Below the pieces are notes generated by a model. The model saw nothing but the letters and a program-made list of their open reading frames with translations. It searched no databases and was not told the origin of the DNA. From NCBI RefSeq assembly GCF_004363005.1, contig NZ_SNYH01000007.1, positions 124,001 through 188,000 on the forward strand: a stretch of 64,000 bases of DNA, read 5' to 3'. The position numbers were made by a program, and so were the translations under genes. How positions within the stretch are numbered: position 1 is the first letter of the stretch; every line of letters starts with the position of its first letter. Below, one piece after another: positions 1 through 8,480 of the stretch. Source of the DNA: Tenacibaculum caenipelagi. Lineage in GTDB: Bacteria > Bacteroidota > Bacteroidia > Flavobacteriales > Flavobacteriaceae.

Positions 1-804
1 TGGAAAGCATTAAAATATGGACTCAATTTTTTTGTTGAAACTAACTGTAATTTTTACATATTGCATGTTAATAACAACATAATTGACTTCCAAAAAGAGG
101 ATACTTTATCTCAGTTTGATCAAGAAACCATAGAAGATTTATACACAAAACCAACAAAAAAAAAATTAAAAGAAATATTAAAACGAATTTCTAAAGAAAT
201 ACCTCATAACAAAAAACATAAATTTTATATACTTACTAATTATGGTTTTTTTATAGAATCTGTACGGAAACATGTTTTAGAAAAAAAAATCAGCCTAATA
301 ATTATGGGGACTCAAGGGGCAACAGGCTTAAAAAAATATATTGTCGGTAGTAATACTGGAGATGTTATAACCAAAGTAAAATGTTCTACATTGGTAGTCC
401 CTGAAAACGCTACTTATTCCGCACCAAAAGAAATAGCTTTTCCTACAGATTTTGCTATTTCGTATGATATTCAGGTTTTACAACCCATTTTAGATATTTT
501 AAAAAGCAATAATTCTTGTTTAAGGGTTCTTCATATTGGTCATAAAGAAAAGCAATTAAATGCAGATCAAAAGGCTTGTAAAGAATTAATAGGTGATTTT
601 TTTGATGGCTTTGATTATAGTTATCATTATTTAACCAATAAAAAGGTAGAAGATGGAATACAGTGTTTTGTTGAAAGCAGAAATATTGACATTATAGTAA
701 TGGTAGCCAAGAATTTAAATTATTTTCAACAAATTCTATTTCATACTAAAACAGAACAAATAAGTTATCATACAGATATTCCTTTTTTAGTTCTTCATGA
801 ATAA
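1..804 (+). CDS. Universal stress protein, tandem domain (5' end outside window)
   Basis: The reading frame is open from base 1, so the true start lies left of the window; the ATG-less stretch before base 61 still reads as USP sequence (WKALKYGLNFF, then CNFYILHV). USPs bind ATP or AMP and act in the cytoplasm under starvation or oxygen stress. The first domain keeps the nucleotide loop G-x2-G-x9-G-S (GTQGATG, then GSN; bases about 307-360). The second domain begins at APKEIAFPTDF and lacks that loop, reading VAKNLNYFQQ where the glycines should be. It is the first of three USP genes in a row on this strand, 245 bp before the next. About 267 residues are visible; the full protein should be near 285, like its neighbours. 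The family assignment is firm, the exact role unknown. Confidence 0.93.
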   Translation, partial: WKALKYGLNFFVETNCNFYILHVNNNIIDFQKEDTLSQFDQETIEDLYTKPTKKKLKEILKRISKEIPHNKKHKFYILTNYGFFIESVRKHVLEKKISLIIMGTQGATGLKKYIVGSNTGDVITKVKCSTLVVPENATYSAPKEIAFPTDFAISYDIQVLQPILDILKSNNSCLRVLHIGHKEKQLNADQKACKELIGDFFDGFDYSYHYLTNKKVEDGIQCFVESRNIDIIVMVAKNLNYFQQILFHTKTEQISYHTDIPFLVLHE

Positions 805-982
805 CATGCATAAAAAATGATTCATGATTATCTAATAGAGTTATACTTTAAACAGAAAATAAAGAAACTTTTTTACTACTTACCACTTTAAAATTTCCAT
901 CTAAAATCGATTGAAAATAAAAGAAGACATCGAAGGGTTAAAAATTATTAAACTCAAGCAAAAATTGTTAGTATAGCAAACC

Positions 983-1025
983 TGATATATATCATGGCTA
1001 GCCTTTATTTTATAACGTATTTTTA
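983..1025 (+). promoter_or_regulatory. FNR/CRP-type box plus -7 element before USP gene
   Basis: A perfect palindrome TGATATATATCA (983-994) matches the FNR/CRP half-site pattern TGAT-N4-ATCA. A Bacteroidetes -7-like element TATTTTTA follows at 1018-1025; centre to centre is 33 bp, which puts the box near -41.5 if transcription starts about base 1030. That is the usual place for an activator touching RNA polymerase. The same arrangement recurs at 2948 and, on the other strand, at 12453. The regulator itself is not in this window. Confidence 0.6.
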
Positions 1026-1049
1026 AACTGGTAATTAAAAAGGGGTACC

Positions 1050-1895
1050 ATGAAAAAAATATTAATTCCTACAGATTTTTCAGAGAATTCCTGGAACGCC
1101 ATAACCTATACCTTACAATTATTCAAGGACGAAACTTGTGCTTTCCATTTACTAAACACCTACACGCCCATAATTTTTCAATACGATTATACAAGTGCAA
1201 GTATGTCTCAATTTAGTTTGGTTGATACCATGAGAAATGTTTCTGAAGCTAAACTTAAAGAATTCATGGAAAGAATTCAGCAACAATTCAATAATCCAAA
1301 ACATCTTTTTTCGTCTTCTTCAGCATTTAACACTTTACCTTTAGAAATTAGTGAACTATACAACGATAATGTAGTAGATATGATTGCTATGGGTACCAAA
1401 GGAGCCTCTGGAGTTAAAGAGGTTTTATTTGGCTCTAACACAATACATGTTCTAAAAAATGCCAAATGCCCTGTATTAGCTATACCCAGTGAATTTACTT
1501 TTGAAGCTCCTCGTGAAATATTGTTTCCCTCAGATTATGGAATTAATTTTCAAGAAAAACACATACAGCCTATTATAGATATTGCTTCTATGTATCATTC
1601 AAGAATTAATATACTAAATGTACGTTACGAACACGAACTATCTGAACAGCAAAAACATAATCGTGAAAAATTAGAGCCCTTTTTTAAACATATAGCTCAT
1701 CTTTTTCATGATGAAAAAAATCAAAATATAGCCGACGCTATTACAAATTTTCAATTAAAAACACGTATAAATTTATTGGTGATGATTAACAATAAGCATT
1801 CATTTTTTGAAAACTTATTTTTTAAATCAACAATTAACCAAATAGGGTTTCATCTAACCATTCCTTTTTTAGTGATTCCTTCAAAACCTAACTAA
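1050..1895 (+). CDS. Universal stress protein, tandem domain
   Basis: A 281-residue two-domain USP. Domain 1 starts MKKILIPTDFSENSWNAI and carries the ATP loop G115-T-K-G118 then G128-S129-N. Domain 2 starts about residue 153 (APREILFPSDYG) and has lost the glycine loop; in its place is MINNKHSFFENLFF. The KH-x-FF pattern recurs in other USPs of this island, so the second half may be a conserved dimer or partner surface rather than a nucleotide site (inference). An FNR-type box and -7 element lie 56 bp upstream, suggesting induction at low oxygen. It is followed after 58 bp by another USP gene on the same strand, probably in one transcript. Confidence 0.95.
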   Translation: MKKILIPTDFSENSWNAITYTLQLFKDETCAFHLLNTYTPIIFQYDYTSASMSQFSLVDTMRNVSEAKLKEFMERIQQQFNNPKHLFSSSSAFNTLPLEISELYNDNVVDMIAMGTKGASGVKEVLFGSNTIHVLKNAKCPVLAIPSEFTFEAPREILFPSDYGINFQEKHIQPIIDIASMYHSRINILNVRYEHELSEQQKHNREKLEPFFKHIAHLFHDEKNQNIADAITNFQLKTRINLLVMINNKHSFFENLFFKSTINQIGFHLTIPFLVIPSKPN

Positions 1896-1953
1896 CTATT
1901 ATTATATCAATAAAACAGTTAAATACTGTTTTTAGTCTCTAAAACCATTAGCA

Positions 1954-2784
1954 ATGCAAAAAAACATCTTATTACCTACTGATTTTTCAGATAATGCATG
2001 GAACGCTATTGTATATGCATTAAAACTGTACGCTAATGAGGTATGCACTTTTTACATACTTCATTCCTTAAAAATAAAAGCTTCTACAATGACTAATCTC
2101 ACTTCCAAGCTTTTCGATACTATGGCAAAAAATGCTATGAAAGAATTGGTAGAATTACAAGAAATGGCACAAACGGTAAATGTAAATGCAAATCATGAGT
2201 TCAAAGTCGTTTTAAGTAAAGAGGATTTATCAACCGCTTTGAAGATAACAATTAAAAATCATCGAATAGATATTGTTATAATAGGCACAAAAGGCTCTAC
2301 TGCGGCAAAAGAGTTATTCTTCGGAAGCAATACACTTAAAGTTATCAAACACTTGAGGTTGTGTCCAGTTTTAGTAATACCTGAAAACTTTGATTTTGTT
2401 GTACCTAAACAAATAGCCTTCCCTACAGATTTTAATCACTTTTATGAAGATAAAGAAATAAAGCCTTTAAAAGAACTAGTAGAATTGTATGATTCTGCCA
2501 TAAGAATTGTACATATAGCAGAAGAAGACAAGCTTAGTGAAGTACAAAATTATAATCTAACTATGCTGAAGGGCTATTTATATGACTACTCCTATACCTT
2601 ACATTGGATGGCTAATTACACCAAAAAAGCAACAGAAATAAATGATTTTATAAAAGAGTTAAAAATAGACATGCTGGCTATGGTAAACTACAAACATGGT
2701 TTTATTGAAGGAATTGTTAAAGAGCCAGTAATAAAAAAAATAGGGTTTCACCCTATGGTACCTTTCTTAGTTATTCCAAACTAA
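1954..2784 (+). CDS. Universal stress protein, tandem domain
   Basis: A 276-residue USP close in plan to the preceding one: MQKNILLPTDFSDNAWNAI at the start, ATP loop G111-T-K-G114 and G124-S125-N in domain 1, a second domain from VPKQIAFPTDF (about residue 146) without the loop, ending in MVPFLVIPN. The second domain again has NYKHGFIEG where a nucleotide loop would be. No separate promoter is obvious in the 58 bp before it, so co-transcription with the gene at 1050 is likely. As for other USPs, a cytoplasmic role in energy stress is expected from the family; nothing here tells which process it serves. Confidence 0.94.
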   Translation: MQKNILLPTDFSDNAWNAIVYALKLYANEVCTFYILHSLKIKASTMTNLTSKLFDTMAKNAMKELVELQEMAQTVNVNANHEFKVVLSKEDLSTALKITIKNHRIDIVIIGTKGSTAAKELFFGSNTLKVIKHLRLCPVLVIPENFDFVVPKQIAFPTDFNHFYEDKEIKPLKELVELYDSAIRIVHIAEEDKLSEVQNYNLTMLKGYLYDYSYTLHWMANYTKKATEINDFIKELKIDMLAMVNYKHGFIEGIVKEPVIKKIGFHPMVPFLVIPN

Positions 2785-3166
2785 AAGCAGAAATAGTTTT
2801 TCAATTTAATTAGATGTTATAAACTAAAACATACTCTTTAGGTAACATATTAACCTTCCTTATGGTTAAGGATATTCCTTTACATGATTCTATTTTTAGT
2901 AGTATGTGATTCAAGGAATCAAAACCATAAAACGAACCATATACAACTGATATATATCATTTTAAAAGGCTTATTTAGTTAGTAATTTAGCTAAACTAAT
3001 TCATGTTTAATATTAAAATCAATAATTAGAACTTCGTTATTAAGACTTACTGTAAAAATAGATGTTTAACAAAAAAGCTAGCCCATTATTAACTTTATAG
3101 AATCGAGAACAACATGAATAGATTAAAAAAATTATTAATGTAATTAATCTATTAAAACAACACCAA
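2785..3166. other. Intergenic stretch with regulatory site
   Basis: There is no credible gene in these 382 bp. Short inverted repeats occur around 2850-2869 (TTAACC paired with GGTTAA) without a T-run. The main content is the FNR-type box at 2948-2959 and its -7-like element. If transcription starts near 2995, the lipoprotein gene at 3167 has an AT-rich leader of about 170 bases; only tiny frames such as a 9-codon one at 3114 are visible in it. Confidence 0.5.
2948..2990 (+). promoter_or_regulatory. FNR/CRP-type box plus -7-like element before lipoprotein gene
   Basis: The same 12-base palindrome as at 983, TGATATATATCA, lies at 2948-2959, with a weaker -7-like element TAATTTAG at 2983-2990. 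Box centre to -7 centre is again 33 bp. The identical core and equal spacing argue for one regulator. The element departs from TAnnTTTG at one position, so the exact start is uncertain. Confidence 0.55.
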
Positions 3167-3838
3167 ATGAAAAATATAACCTTATTAATTGTAATGCTTT
3201 TACTAACATGTTGTTCTTCTGTTATTTTGGTAGACGATTGGAAAAACCCAGAAATTGACAACTACGAACCATATAAAGCATTAGTTGTCGGTTTAACCTC
3301 TAACAATAAAGCTCGACAAAATTTTGAAAACAAATTTAAAGAGGAATTACAGCTTCGAGGAACTGAGGCAGTTAGTAGTTTAACTCTTTTTGATTCAGCT
3401 TTTAAGACAAAAAAAATGACTGAAGATGACTTGAATTCATTAGAAAATAAACTTATAGAAGACGGTTTTGATACTGTTATTCTTTCAAAGGTAATTGGGG
3501 TAGAAAATAAACTTGCATACAATAAAAATTATAAGGAAGATGATGAAGTTTATAAAAAGTTTAAGGATGAATATTTCATGTATCAAGACATTTTTTATAA
3601 TCCAGACTATTACCAAGAATACAAAGTTTATCATATTGAAACTACAATGTATTGTATTTGCCCTACAAAAGACAAAGAACTTATCTGGAAAGGATATATT
3701 GATATCGTAGATCCAAAATCTACTGATGAAACGATTAATGATTATGTTAACTTAGTAATTATGGCTTTGGAAAAACATCAACTTATTGCTTCTAAAACCA
3801 CATTACAAAAAGACACCGAAACAACTCCAATAAATTAA
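3167..3838 (+). CDS. Small lipoprotein of unknown function
   Basis: 223 residues with a Bacteroidetes lipoprotein signal: MKNITLLIVMLLLTCCSS, the Cys at 15 or 16 being the lipid site. After VDDWKNPEIDNYEPYKALVVG comes a soluble alpha/beta-looking domain that reads like a DUF4136-type or related periplasmic domain (RQNFENKFKEELQLRG, then DTVILSKVIG), but I do not recognise the family with certainty. Near the end it has MYCICPTKDKELIWKGYIDI, a pattern common in such domains. It is preceded by an FNR-type box and sits between USP genes and a porin/BCCT unit, so a stress-related envelope role is inferred from context only. Confidence 0.8.
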   Translation: MKNITLLIVMLLLTCCSSVILVDDWKNPEIDNYEPYKALVVGLTSNNKARQNFENKFKEELQLRGTEAVSSLTLFDSAFKTKKMTEDDLNSLENKLIEDGFDTVILSKVIGVENKLAYNKNYKEDDEVYKKFKDEYFMYQDIFYNPDYYQEYKVYHIETTMYCICPTKDKELIWKGYIDIVDPKSTDETINDYVNLVIMALEKHQLIASKTTLQKDTETTPIN

Positions 3839-3964
3839 TTCATTAACTATTTTCTTCTTAAAAAGAAGGAAGAAATTGTTATTCGTGTTACTTTGAAAAC
3901 AATCTTTAAGTTCTAGAGCTTATATCTATAGATGTTTTTCTTTTAATGAAAATATCTATATGCA

Positions 3965-3990
3965 AAGAACCTCTACTCATAGAGGTCCTT
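3965..3990 (+). terminator. Possible terminator hairpin after lipoprotein gene
   Basis: ACCTCTA (3969-3975) pairs with TAGAGGT (3980-3986) over a 4-base loop, with three more pairs outside one mismatch. A short run of five Ts follows four bases later. It is weaker than the other terminators in the window. Confidence 0.4.
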
Positions 3991-4016
3991 AATTTTTCGA
4001 ATTCCTTTATAATATG

Positions 4017-4024
4017 TACCTTTG
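4017..4024 (+). promoter_or_regulatory. TAnnTTTG -7 element before porin/BCCT unit
   Basis: TACCTTTG fits the Bacteroidetes -7 consensus exactly and is followed by GCAC, as often seen at such promoters. A clear TTG at -33 is absent (TTCG is at that distance). It is the best promoter candidate for the porin-BCCT-USP unit beginning at 4267. Confidence 0.5.
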
Positions 4025-4266
4025 CACCGTATGATTAAAAAACTTAAAGACAAAAAAAATAAACGAATCTTTAGTTTCAACTTTTTAGTTTTTCGAATTC
4101 AATCGGAAAAGTTTATCCCACCTTCAATTATCGGATAAGAAATTAAGTTCCCTCTTTTGACTAATTGTTCAAAAACTTCTCTTTGTTTCTTTATTAGAAT
4201 TACTCTTTTATACAATAAATGGGCTGTATAGCTCAAATTGAAACTTTACTAAAATTTAAGTAAAAA

Positions 4267-5436
4267 ATGAACTTTACACGAAAAACCCTAGGCTTATTAG
4301 CTCTAGGTTTTAGCTCTTTTCTTTTTGCTCAAGAAAAACTACCAGAAAAACCAACAGTAAAAGTTGGTGGTGCCTTACGATTTAACTACAACCTTTCTTC
4401 TTGGAAAGAAGGTCAAAAAAAACGCGGAGGCGATTTTGGCTTCGATGTTTTCAGAATCAACACTAAAGCAAAATACAAAGGAATAAAACTAAATGCCGAA
4501 TATCGTTTTTACTCTCAAAGTTTTGGGGGCGGCATGCTAAAACAAGGGTGGTTAGGCTACGATTTTAATACAAAAGACAATATTCAATTAGGTTTAACAC
4601 AAGTTCCTTTTGGAATCACCCAATACAATTCTCACAATTGGTTTTTTGGTATTAACTACTATTTAGGGCTAGAAGACGATCATGATATGGGAGTAAAGTT
4701 TACACACAAAGGAGATAAATGGGAATATGCTTTTGCTTTTTTTAAAAATGCTGAAGAACTTAACTTTGGGAGTAATTCAGATGTTTCTAACAGTCGATAT
4801 TCATACGATGTTGCTTCAATAGACATCGACGGAGATGGAACTTTAGACCTTAGATATAAAGAAACAAATCAATTAAATGGGAAAATAAATTTTCACTTCG
4901 GAAATAAAAACACACAACATAAACTAGGCTTTTCTGCCCAATATGGTGGATTATACAATTTAGACACAGAAGACACTTCTAATCATCATGCTTTTGCTTT
5001 GCATTATCAATTAAACACCAAAAATTTTGATACTAAGGCACAAATATCTACCTACAAGTATGCTACCAAAAATACTACTTACAACAACCTTATTGCCTTA
5101 ACGGCTTATGGTGCTCCTTATCTTACAGCAACCGAAGCTACTACATATACATTAGGAGTAGCCTATACCATTCCTGTAAAATGGAAACCTATCTCTAGCA
5201 TACAAGTCTATAATGATTTTGGGTATATGGACAAAACTGCTCTTAATTTTGAAGACAGCTACATGAATGTCTTTGGTTTTCTAGTGACAGCAGGAAATGT
5301 GTATACCTATATAGATTTTGCCGCTGGAAAAAACCACCCATGGTTAGGGTCTGTTTGGACAAACGCATTAGCAAACGGAACACCAAATACTAATTGGGAT
5401 ATGAGATTTAACATAAACATCGGATATTATTTTTAA
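4267..5436 (+). CDS. Outer-membrane porin-like beta-barrel protein
   Basis: 389 residues with a cleavable signal peptide (MNFTRKTLGLLALGFSSFLFAQ) and alternating aromatic/polar strands typical of a 16- to 18-strand barrel. The C-terminus MRFNINIGYYF ends in Phe, the usual last residue for BAM-dependent barrels. A loop segment DIDGDGTLDLRYKE looks like a calcium-type acidic loop. The gene is 29 bp before a BCCT transporter gene and almost certainly shares its transcript. The pairing suggests the porin lets the compatible solute or other small substrate cross the outer membrane before the transporter takes it through the inner membrane (inference). No specific porin family can be assigned by eye. 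Confidence 0.82.
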   Translation: MNFTRKTLGLLALGFSSFLFAQEKLPEKPTVKVGGALRFNYNLSSWKEGQKKRGGDFGFDVFRINTKAKYKGIKLNAEYRFYSQSFGGGMLKQGWLGYDFNTKDNIQLGLTQVPFGITQYNSHNWFFGINYYLGLEDDHDMGVKFTHKGDKWEYAFAFFKNAEELNFGSNSDVSNSRYSYDVASIDIDGDGTLDLRYKETNQLNGKINFHFGNKNTQHKLGFSAQYGGLYNLDTEDTSNHHAFALHYQLNTKNFDTKAQISTYKYATKNTTYNNLIALTAYGAPYLTATEATTYTLGVAYTIPVKWKPISSIQVYNDFGYMDKTALNFEDSYMNVFGFLVTAGNVYTYIDFAAGKNHPWLGSVWTNALANGTPNTNWDMRFNINIGYYF

Positions 5437-5465
5437 TAAAGACGAATAGCATAAAATATCAACAA

Positions 5466-7082
5466 ATGAAAAAAGCAAAAAAAATAATTAGAAGTGATGA
5501 ACGGAAATCGATATTTGGGCTTGATGTCAATGGTCCTGTATTCTTTACCTCATCCATTGTTATTATAATAAGTGTAGTTTTAACTTTACTATTTAAAAAA
5601 GAAGCAGAATCATACTTTACCACAATTCAAAATTTTATAGCCAATAAAACAGGTTGGTTATTTATTTTCTCTGTAAACGTATTCGTAATTTTTATGCTCT
5701 ACTTGGCATTTAGTAAATTCGGAACACTTCGAATTGGAGGACCAAAAGCAAAACCAGAGTTTTCTACAAGCGCGTGGTTTTCTATGCTTTTTAGTGCCGG
5801 AATGGGAATTGGATTACTTTTTTGGAGTATTGCCGAACCTGTATACCATCTCTCGTCTCCTCCTTTGGCAGAAGCAAATACTGCTGCTGCCGCTAAAGAA
5901 GCTATGAATGTTACTTTTTTACATTGGGGGTTACATGCATGGGGTATCTATGCTTTGGTTGGACTTTCATTAGCTTACTTTACTTATTCTAGGGGACTCC
6001 CCTTAACTATTCGATCTGTATTTTACCCGTTTTTAGGGGATAGAATTTACGGAAAAATTGGAGACATCATTGATATTTTTGCGGTTTTAGCTACTGTTTT
6101 TGGATTAGCCACTTCACTTGGTTTTGGAGTAAAGCAAGTCGCTGCTGGATTAGAGCATGTCTTTGGATTCGATTCTGGAATTTCTCTTCAAATTTGGCTC
6201 ATCGTAGGTATTACATTAATTGCCACAATTTCAGTAGTATCTGGAGTAGACAAAGGAGTTAAGTTTTTAAGTGAAATGAATATGCGAATAGCCATTTTAC
6301 TACTATTAGCTGTAATCATATTAGGCCCCACTATCTTTATTTTAAAATCATTCATCCAAAATACAGGAAGCTATGTAAATAATTTAATTAGTTTATCTAC
6401 CTGGGCTGAAAGTTATACAGGTACTCAGTGGCAAAATTCATGGACCATTTTTTATTGGGGATGGTGGATTGCCTGGTCTCCATTTGTGGGTATGTTTATT
6501 GCCCGTGTATCAAAAGGGAGAACTATTCGAGAATTTACACTTGGAGTGTTAATTGCTCCTACTTTAATTACTTTTTTCTGGATTACTGCTTTTGGGTCAA
6601 CCTCTTTACATGAAATTCTAGGAGGTGATACTACCATTGCTGAAGGAGTTAATAAAAATGTAGCTACAGCTCTTTTTGTCTTTCTAGAAGACTACCCAGT
6701 TTCTATGATATTAAATATCATTGCAATTGTACTAATAGCAAGTTTCTTTGTAACATCTTCCGATTCTGGTTCATTAGTTGTAGATAGTTTAACATCTGGA
6801 GGTAAAATTGACGCTCCTGTAGGTCAGCGTGTTTTTTGGGCTTTGGCCGAAGGTGCAGTTGCAGCTGTATTATTATTAGGAGGAGGGTTAAAAGCCTTGC
6901 AAACAGCCTCTATAGTAACTGGTTTGCCTTTTGCTTTATTACTTTTGTTAATGTGTTATTCTCTTTTCAAAGGACTACGGGAAGACTACAAAGAACACAA
7001 AAAACGGTTGAACCAAAAAGAGATAGAAGAATATCAAGAAACAGTCAAAAAATTAATTGAGTCTAAAAAACAAAAATCGTAG
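5466..7082 (+). CDS. BCCT family betaine/choline/carnitine transporter
   Basis: 538 residues, about 12 membrane helices. Signature stretches of the BCCT family are clear: AGMGIGLLFWSIAEPVYH (111-128, the glycine-rich unwound helix), WTIFYWGWWIAWSPFVG (326-342, the conserved Trp-rich motif with the substrate-binding aromatics) and SDSGSLVVDSL. The glycine-rich segment reads MGIG, as in sodium-coupled members. BCCT carriers import quaternary amines such as glycine betaine for osmotic protection. The C-terminal tail (about 40 residues, Lys/Glu-rich) is cytoplasmic and may sense osmotic strain as in BetP. It sits between a porin and a USP gene; the USP start is only 4 bp after this stop, so regulation by the USP partner is plausible. 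Confidence 0.95.
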   Translation: MKKAKKIIRSDERKSIFGLDVNGPVFFTSSIVIIISVVLTLLFKKEAESYFTTIQNFIANKTGWLFIFSVNVFVIFMLYLAFSKFGTLRIGGPKAKPEFSTSAWFSMLFSAGMGIGLLFWSIAEPVYHLSSPPLAEANTAAAAKEAMNVTFLHWGLHAWGIYALVGLSLAYFTYSRGLPLTIRSVFYPFLGDRIYGKIGDIIDIFAVLATVFGLATSLGFGVKQVAAGLEHVFGFDSGISLQIWLIVGITLIATISVVSGVDKGVKFLSEMNMRIAILLLLAVIILGPTIFILKSFIQNTGSYVNNLISLSTWAESYTGTQWQNSWTIFYWGWWIAWSPFVGMFIARVSKGRTIREFTLGVLIAPTLITFFWITAFGSTSLHEILGGDTTIAEGVNKNVATALFVFLEDYPVSMILNIIAIVLIASFFVTSSDSGSLVVDSLTSGGKIDAPVGQRVFWALAEGAVAAVLLLGGGLKALQTASIVTGLPFALLLLLMCYSLFKGLREDYKEHKKRLNQKEIEEYQETVKKLIESKKQKS

Positions 7083-7086
7083 TATT

Positions 7087-7953
7087 ATGAAAATAAAAAA
7101 CATACTCGTAGCCCTAGATTTATCAGAATTAGACACTTTACTAATTCAATACACCTCAAATTTGGCTAAAAAATACAATACTGATAATGTATATTTTATT
7201 CATAATGTAAAGAAGTACGAAATAAGCAACCTTTTTGCTGAACAATTAGAAGACATAAATATTGAAGACATTATTGAAGAAGAATTAGAAAACAGTATTA
7301 ATAAACATTTTAATGCTGATTGCAATTATGAATTGTTAGTTTCTGACGATTCTTATACTGAAGGATTAATAGGATATGTAGCTAATAAATACATGGTAGA
7401 TTTAATCGTTTTAGGAAATAAAAATACGTATAAAGGTTCTGGTTCTGTTTCAGGAAAATTATTACGAATGGCCAAGTGTGATGTTTTATCTATTCCAAAA
7501 GAAGCTAAGATAATTCCAGAAAATTTCATGGTTGCTACAGATTTTTCAACAGCATCTCAAAAGGCCTTTCATATTGCTTCAGCAATGAGTTCATATAACA
7601 ACACACTTCTAAAAGCATTACATGTTTTTAAAATACCTCAATTATTTTTCCCTTATATTAAAGTAGAAAAAGCTCTTGAAAAAGTTGAAAAACATACTGA
7701 TAAACTGTTCAACAAACTTCTACAAAAAATAAACGCTTCTAACATAGAAGTAATTAGAGTTTCTGCCGGCGAAGATAGTATTCCTGAAAAAATTAGGACT
7801 GTTGCTGAAAAGGAGAAAACCGATATTCTCTTCGTTGCTGATAAGGGACACAATAACTTCACATCTCTTTTAGTAGGAAGTGTTACTGAAGAGTTATTTA
7901 CCCATGATTTACATGTGCCTTTATGGGTTGTTAAACGCCATGTTATTGAATAA
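7087..7953 (+). CDS. Universal stress protein linked to BCCT transporter
   Basis: The start ATG at 7087 (MKIKNILVALDLSELD) is chosen because it lies 4 bp after the transporter stop and opens the USP fold directly; an upstream in-frame codon inside the transporter gene is less likely. 288 residues, two USP domains. Unlike the other USPs here the clean loop is in the second half (ADKGHNNFTSLLVGSVTEEL), whereas domain 1 reads GNKNTYKGSGSVSGKL. It therefore belongs to another USP branch, of the type often encoded beside or fused to transporters. The operon arrangement points to control of the BCCT carrier or porin (inference). Confidence 0.93.
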   Translation: MKIKNILVALDLSELDTLLIQYTSNLAKKYNTDNVYFIHNVKKYEISNLFAEQLEDINIEDIIEEELENSINKHFNADCNYELLVSDDSYTEGLIGYVANKYMVDLIVLGNKNTYKGSGSVSGKLLRMAKCDVLSIPKEAKIIPENFMVATDFSTASQKAFHIASAMSSYNNTLLKALHVFKIPQLFFPYIKVEKALEKVEKHTDKLFNKLLQKINASNIEVIRVSAGEDSIPEKIRTVAEKEKTDILFVADKGHNNFTSLLVGSVTEELFTHDLHVPLWVVKRHVIE

Positions 7954-7954
7954 C

Positions 7955-7991
7955 AAAAAACTCGAGGTTGAAATTCAACCTCGAGTTTTTT
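7955..7991. terminator. Bidirectional terminator
   Basis: A near-perfect hairpin with arms AACTCGAGGTTGAA and its complement, flanked by A-run and T-run, lies between the convergent USP gene (plus strand) and the minus-strand operon ending at 8009. It can stop transcription from both sides. Confidence 0.9.
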
Positions 7992-8008
7992 ATAAACACA
8001 TATTACAT

Positions 8009-8449
8009 TTATTCATTTAATCTCTTTTTTTCTGATTTAGCAATTTTTTTTATCGTATCAAAAAGTGTTTCTTTTAAACCCTGATACTCTTTTAAAAACT
8101 CATTAACCTCTATAATCAATCTTCTATGTTCATTTTTATAAACCTCTTCTTCAATTACCTGATCTACTCCATCTACCATTACCTCCAACCCTCTCTCATG
8201 TGCTTGAACAATCTTAATCAACTCATCGGTTTTCTTTCTTGAACTACTTAAAGATTCTACTATTTTAGTAGTTTTATTAAATTGATCTGGAGCTATCAAT
8301 TCAAAAATATATTTTCTAATTAAATCTTCAAAAAACAGCTGTTCATCTTTTAAAAAAGTAAGCTCTGATAACCATTGTTTTGAGGCTAAGTGCATATCTT
8401 CTGCACTAAACCATTCTACAAATTTTAATTGTGTTTTTGTTGTTTTCAT
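8009..8449 (-). CDS. Small helical protein of unknown function, last gene of stress operon
   Basis: 146 residues from the ATG at 8449; a GTG at 8479 would add ten residues and leave almost no gap to the gene before it. The protein is nearly all helix, acidic, with heptad-like Leu/Ile spacing (EEEVYKNEHRRLIIEVNEFLKEYQGLKETLFDTIKKIAKSEKK is the C-terminal region in part). No catalytic motif, signal peptide or membrane segment is seen. It is the last gene of the minus-strand operon after the beta-CASP nuclease, so it may be its partner or adaptor (inference). I do not recognise the family. Confidence 0.78.
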   Translation of the reverse strand: MKTTKTQLKFVEWFSAEDMHLASKQWLSELTFLKDEQLFFEDLIRKYIFELIAPDQFNKTTKIVESLSSSRKKTDELIKIVQAHERGLEVMVDGVDQVIEEEVYKNEHRRLIIEVNEFLKEYQGLKETLFDTIKKIAKSEKKRLNE

Positions 8450-8480
8450 CGAGTTAGTCTTTAAATTTAAACATTTCACA

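Larger units (their letters stand above)
3839..4266. other. Intergenic stretch before porin gene
   Basis: The stretch of 428 bp holds a hairpin (3965-3990), a consensus -7 element TACCTTTG at 4017-4024, a 35-residue frame starting at 4031 that is too short to accept as a gene, and two copies of the 12-mer TTTTTCGAATTC (near 3993 and 4090). The probable transcript to the porin gene would have a leader of about 240 bases. No known riboswitch fold was recognised. Confidence 0.45.

Noticed and set aside
3040..3522. Minus-strand frames over the lipoprotein gene and its leader
   Set aside because: Composition fits reverse-strand artefacts; the plus-strand lipoprotein has a signal peptide and good codon pattern.
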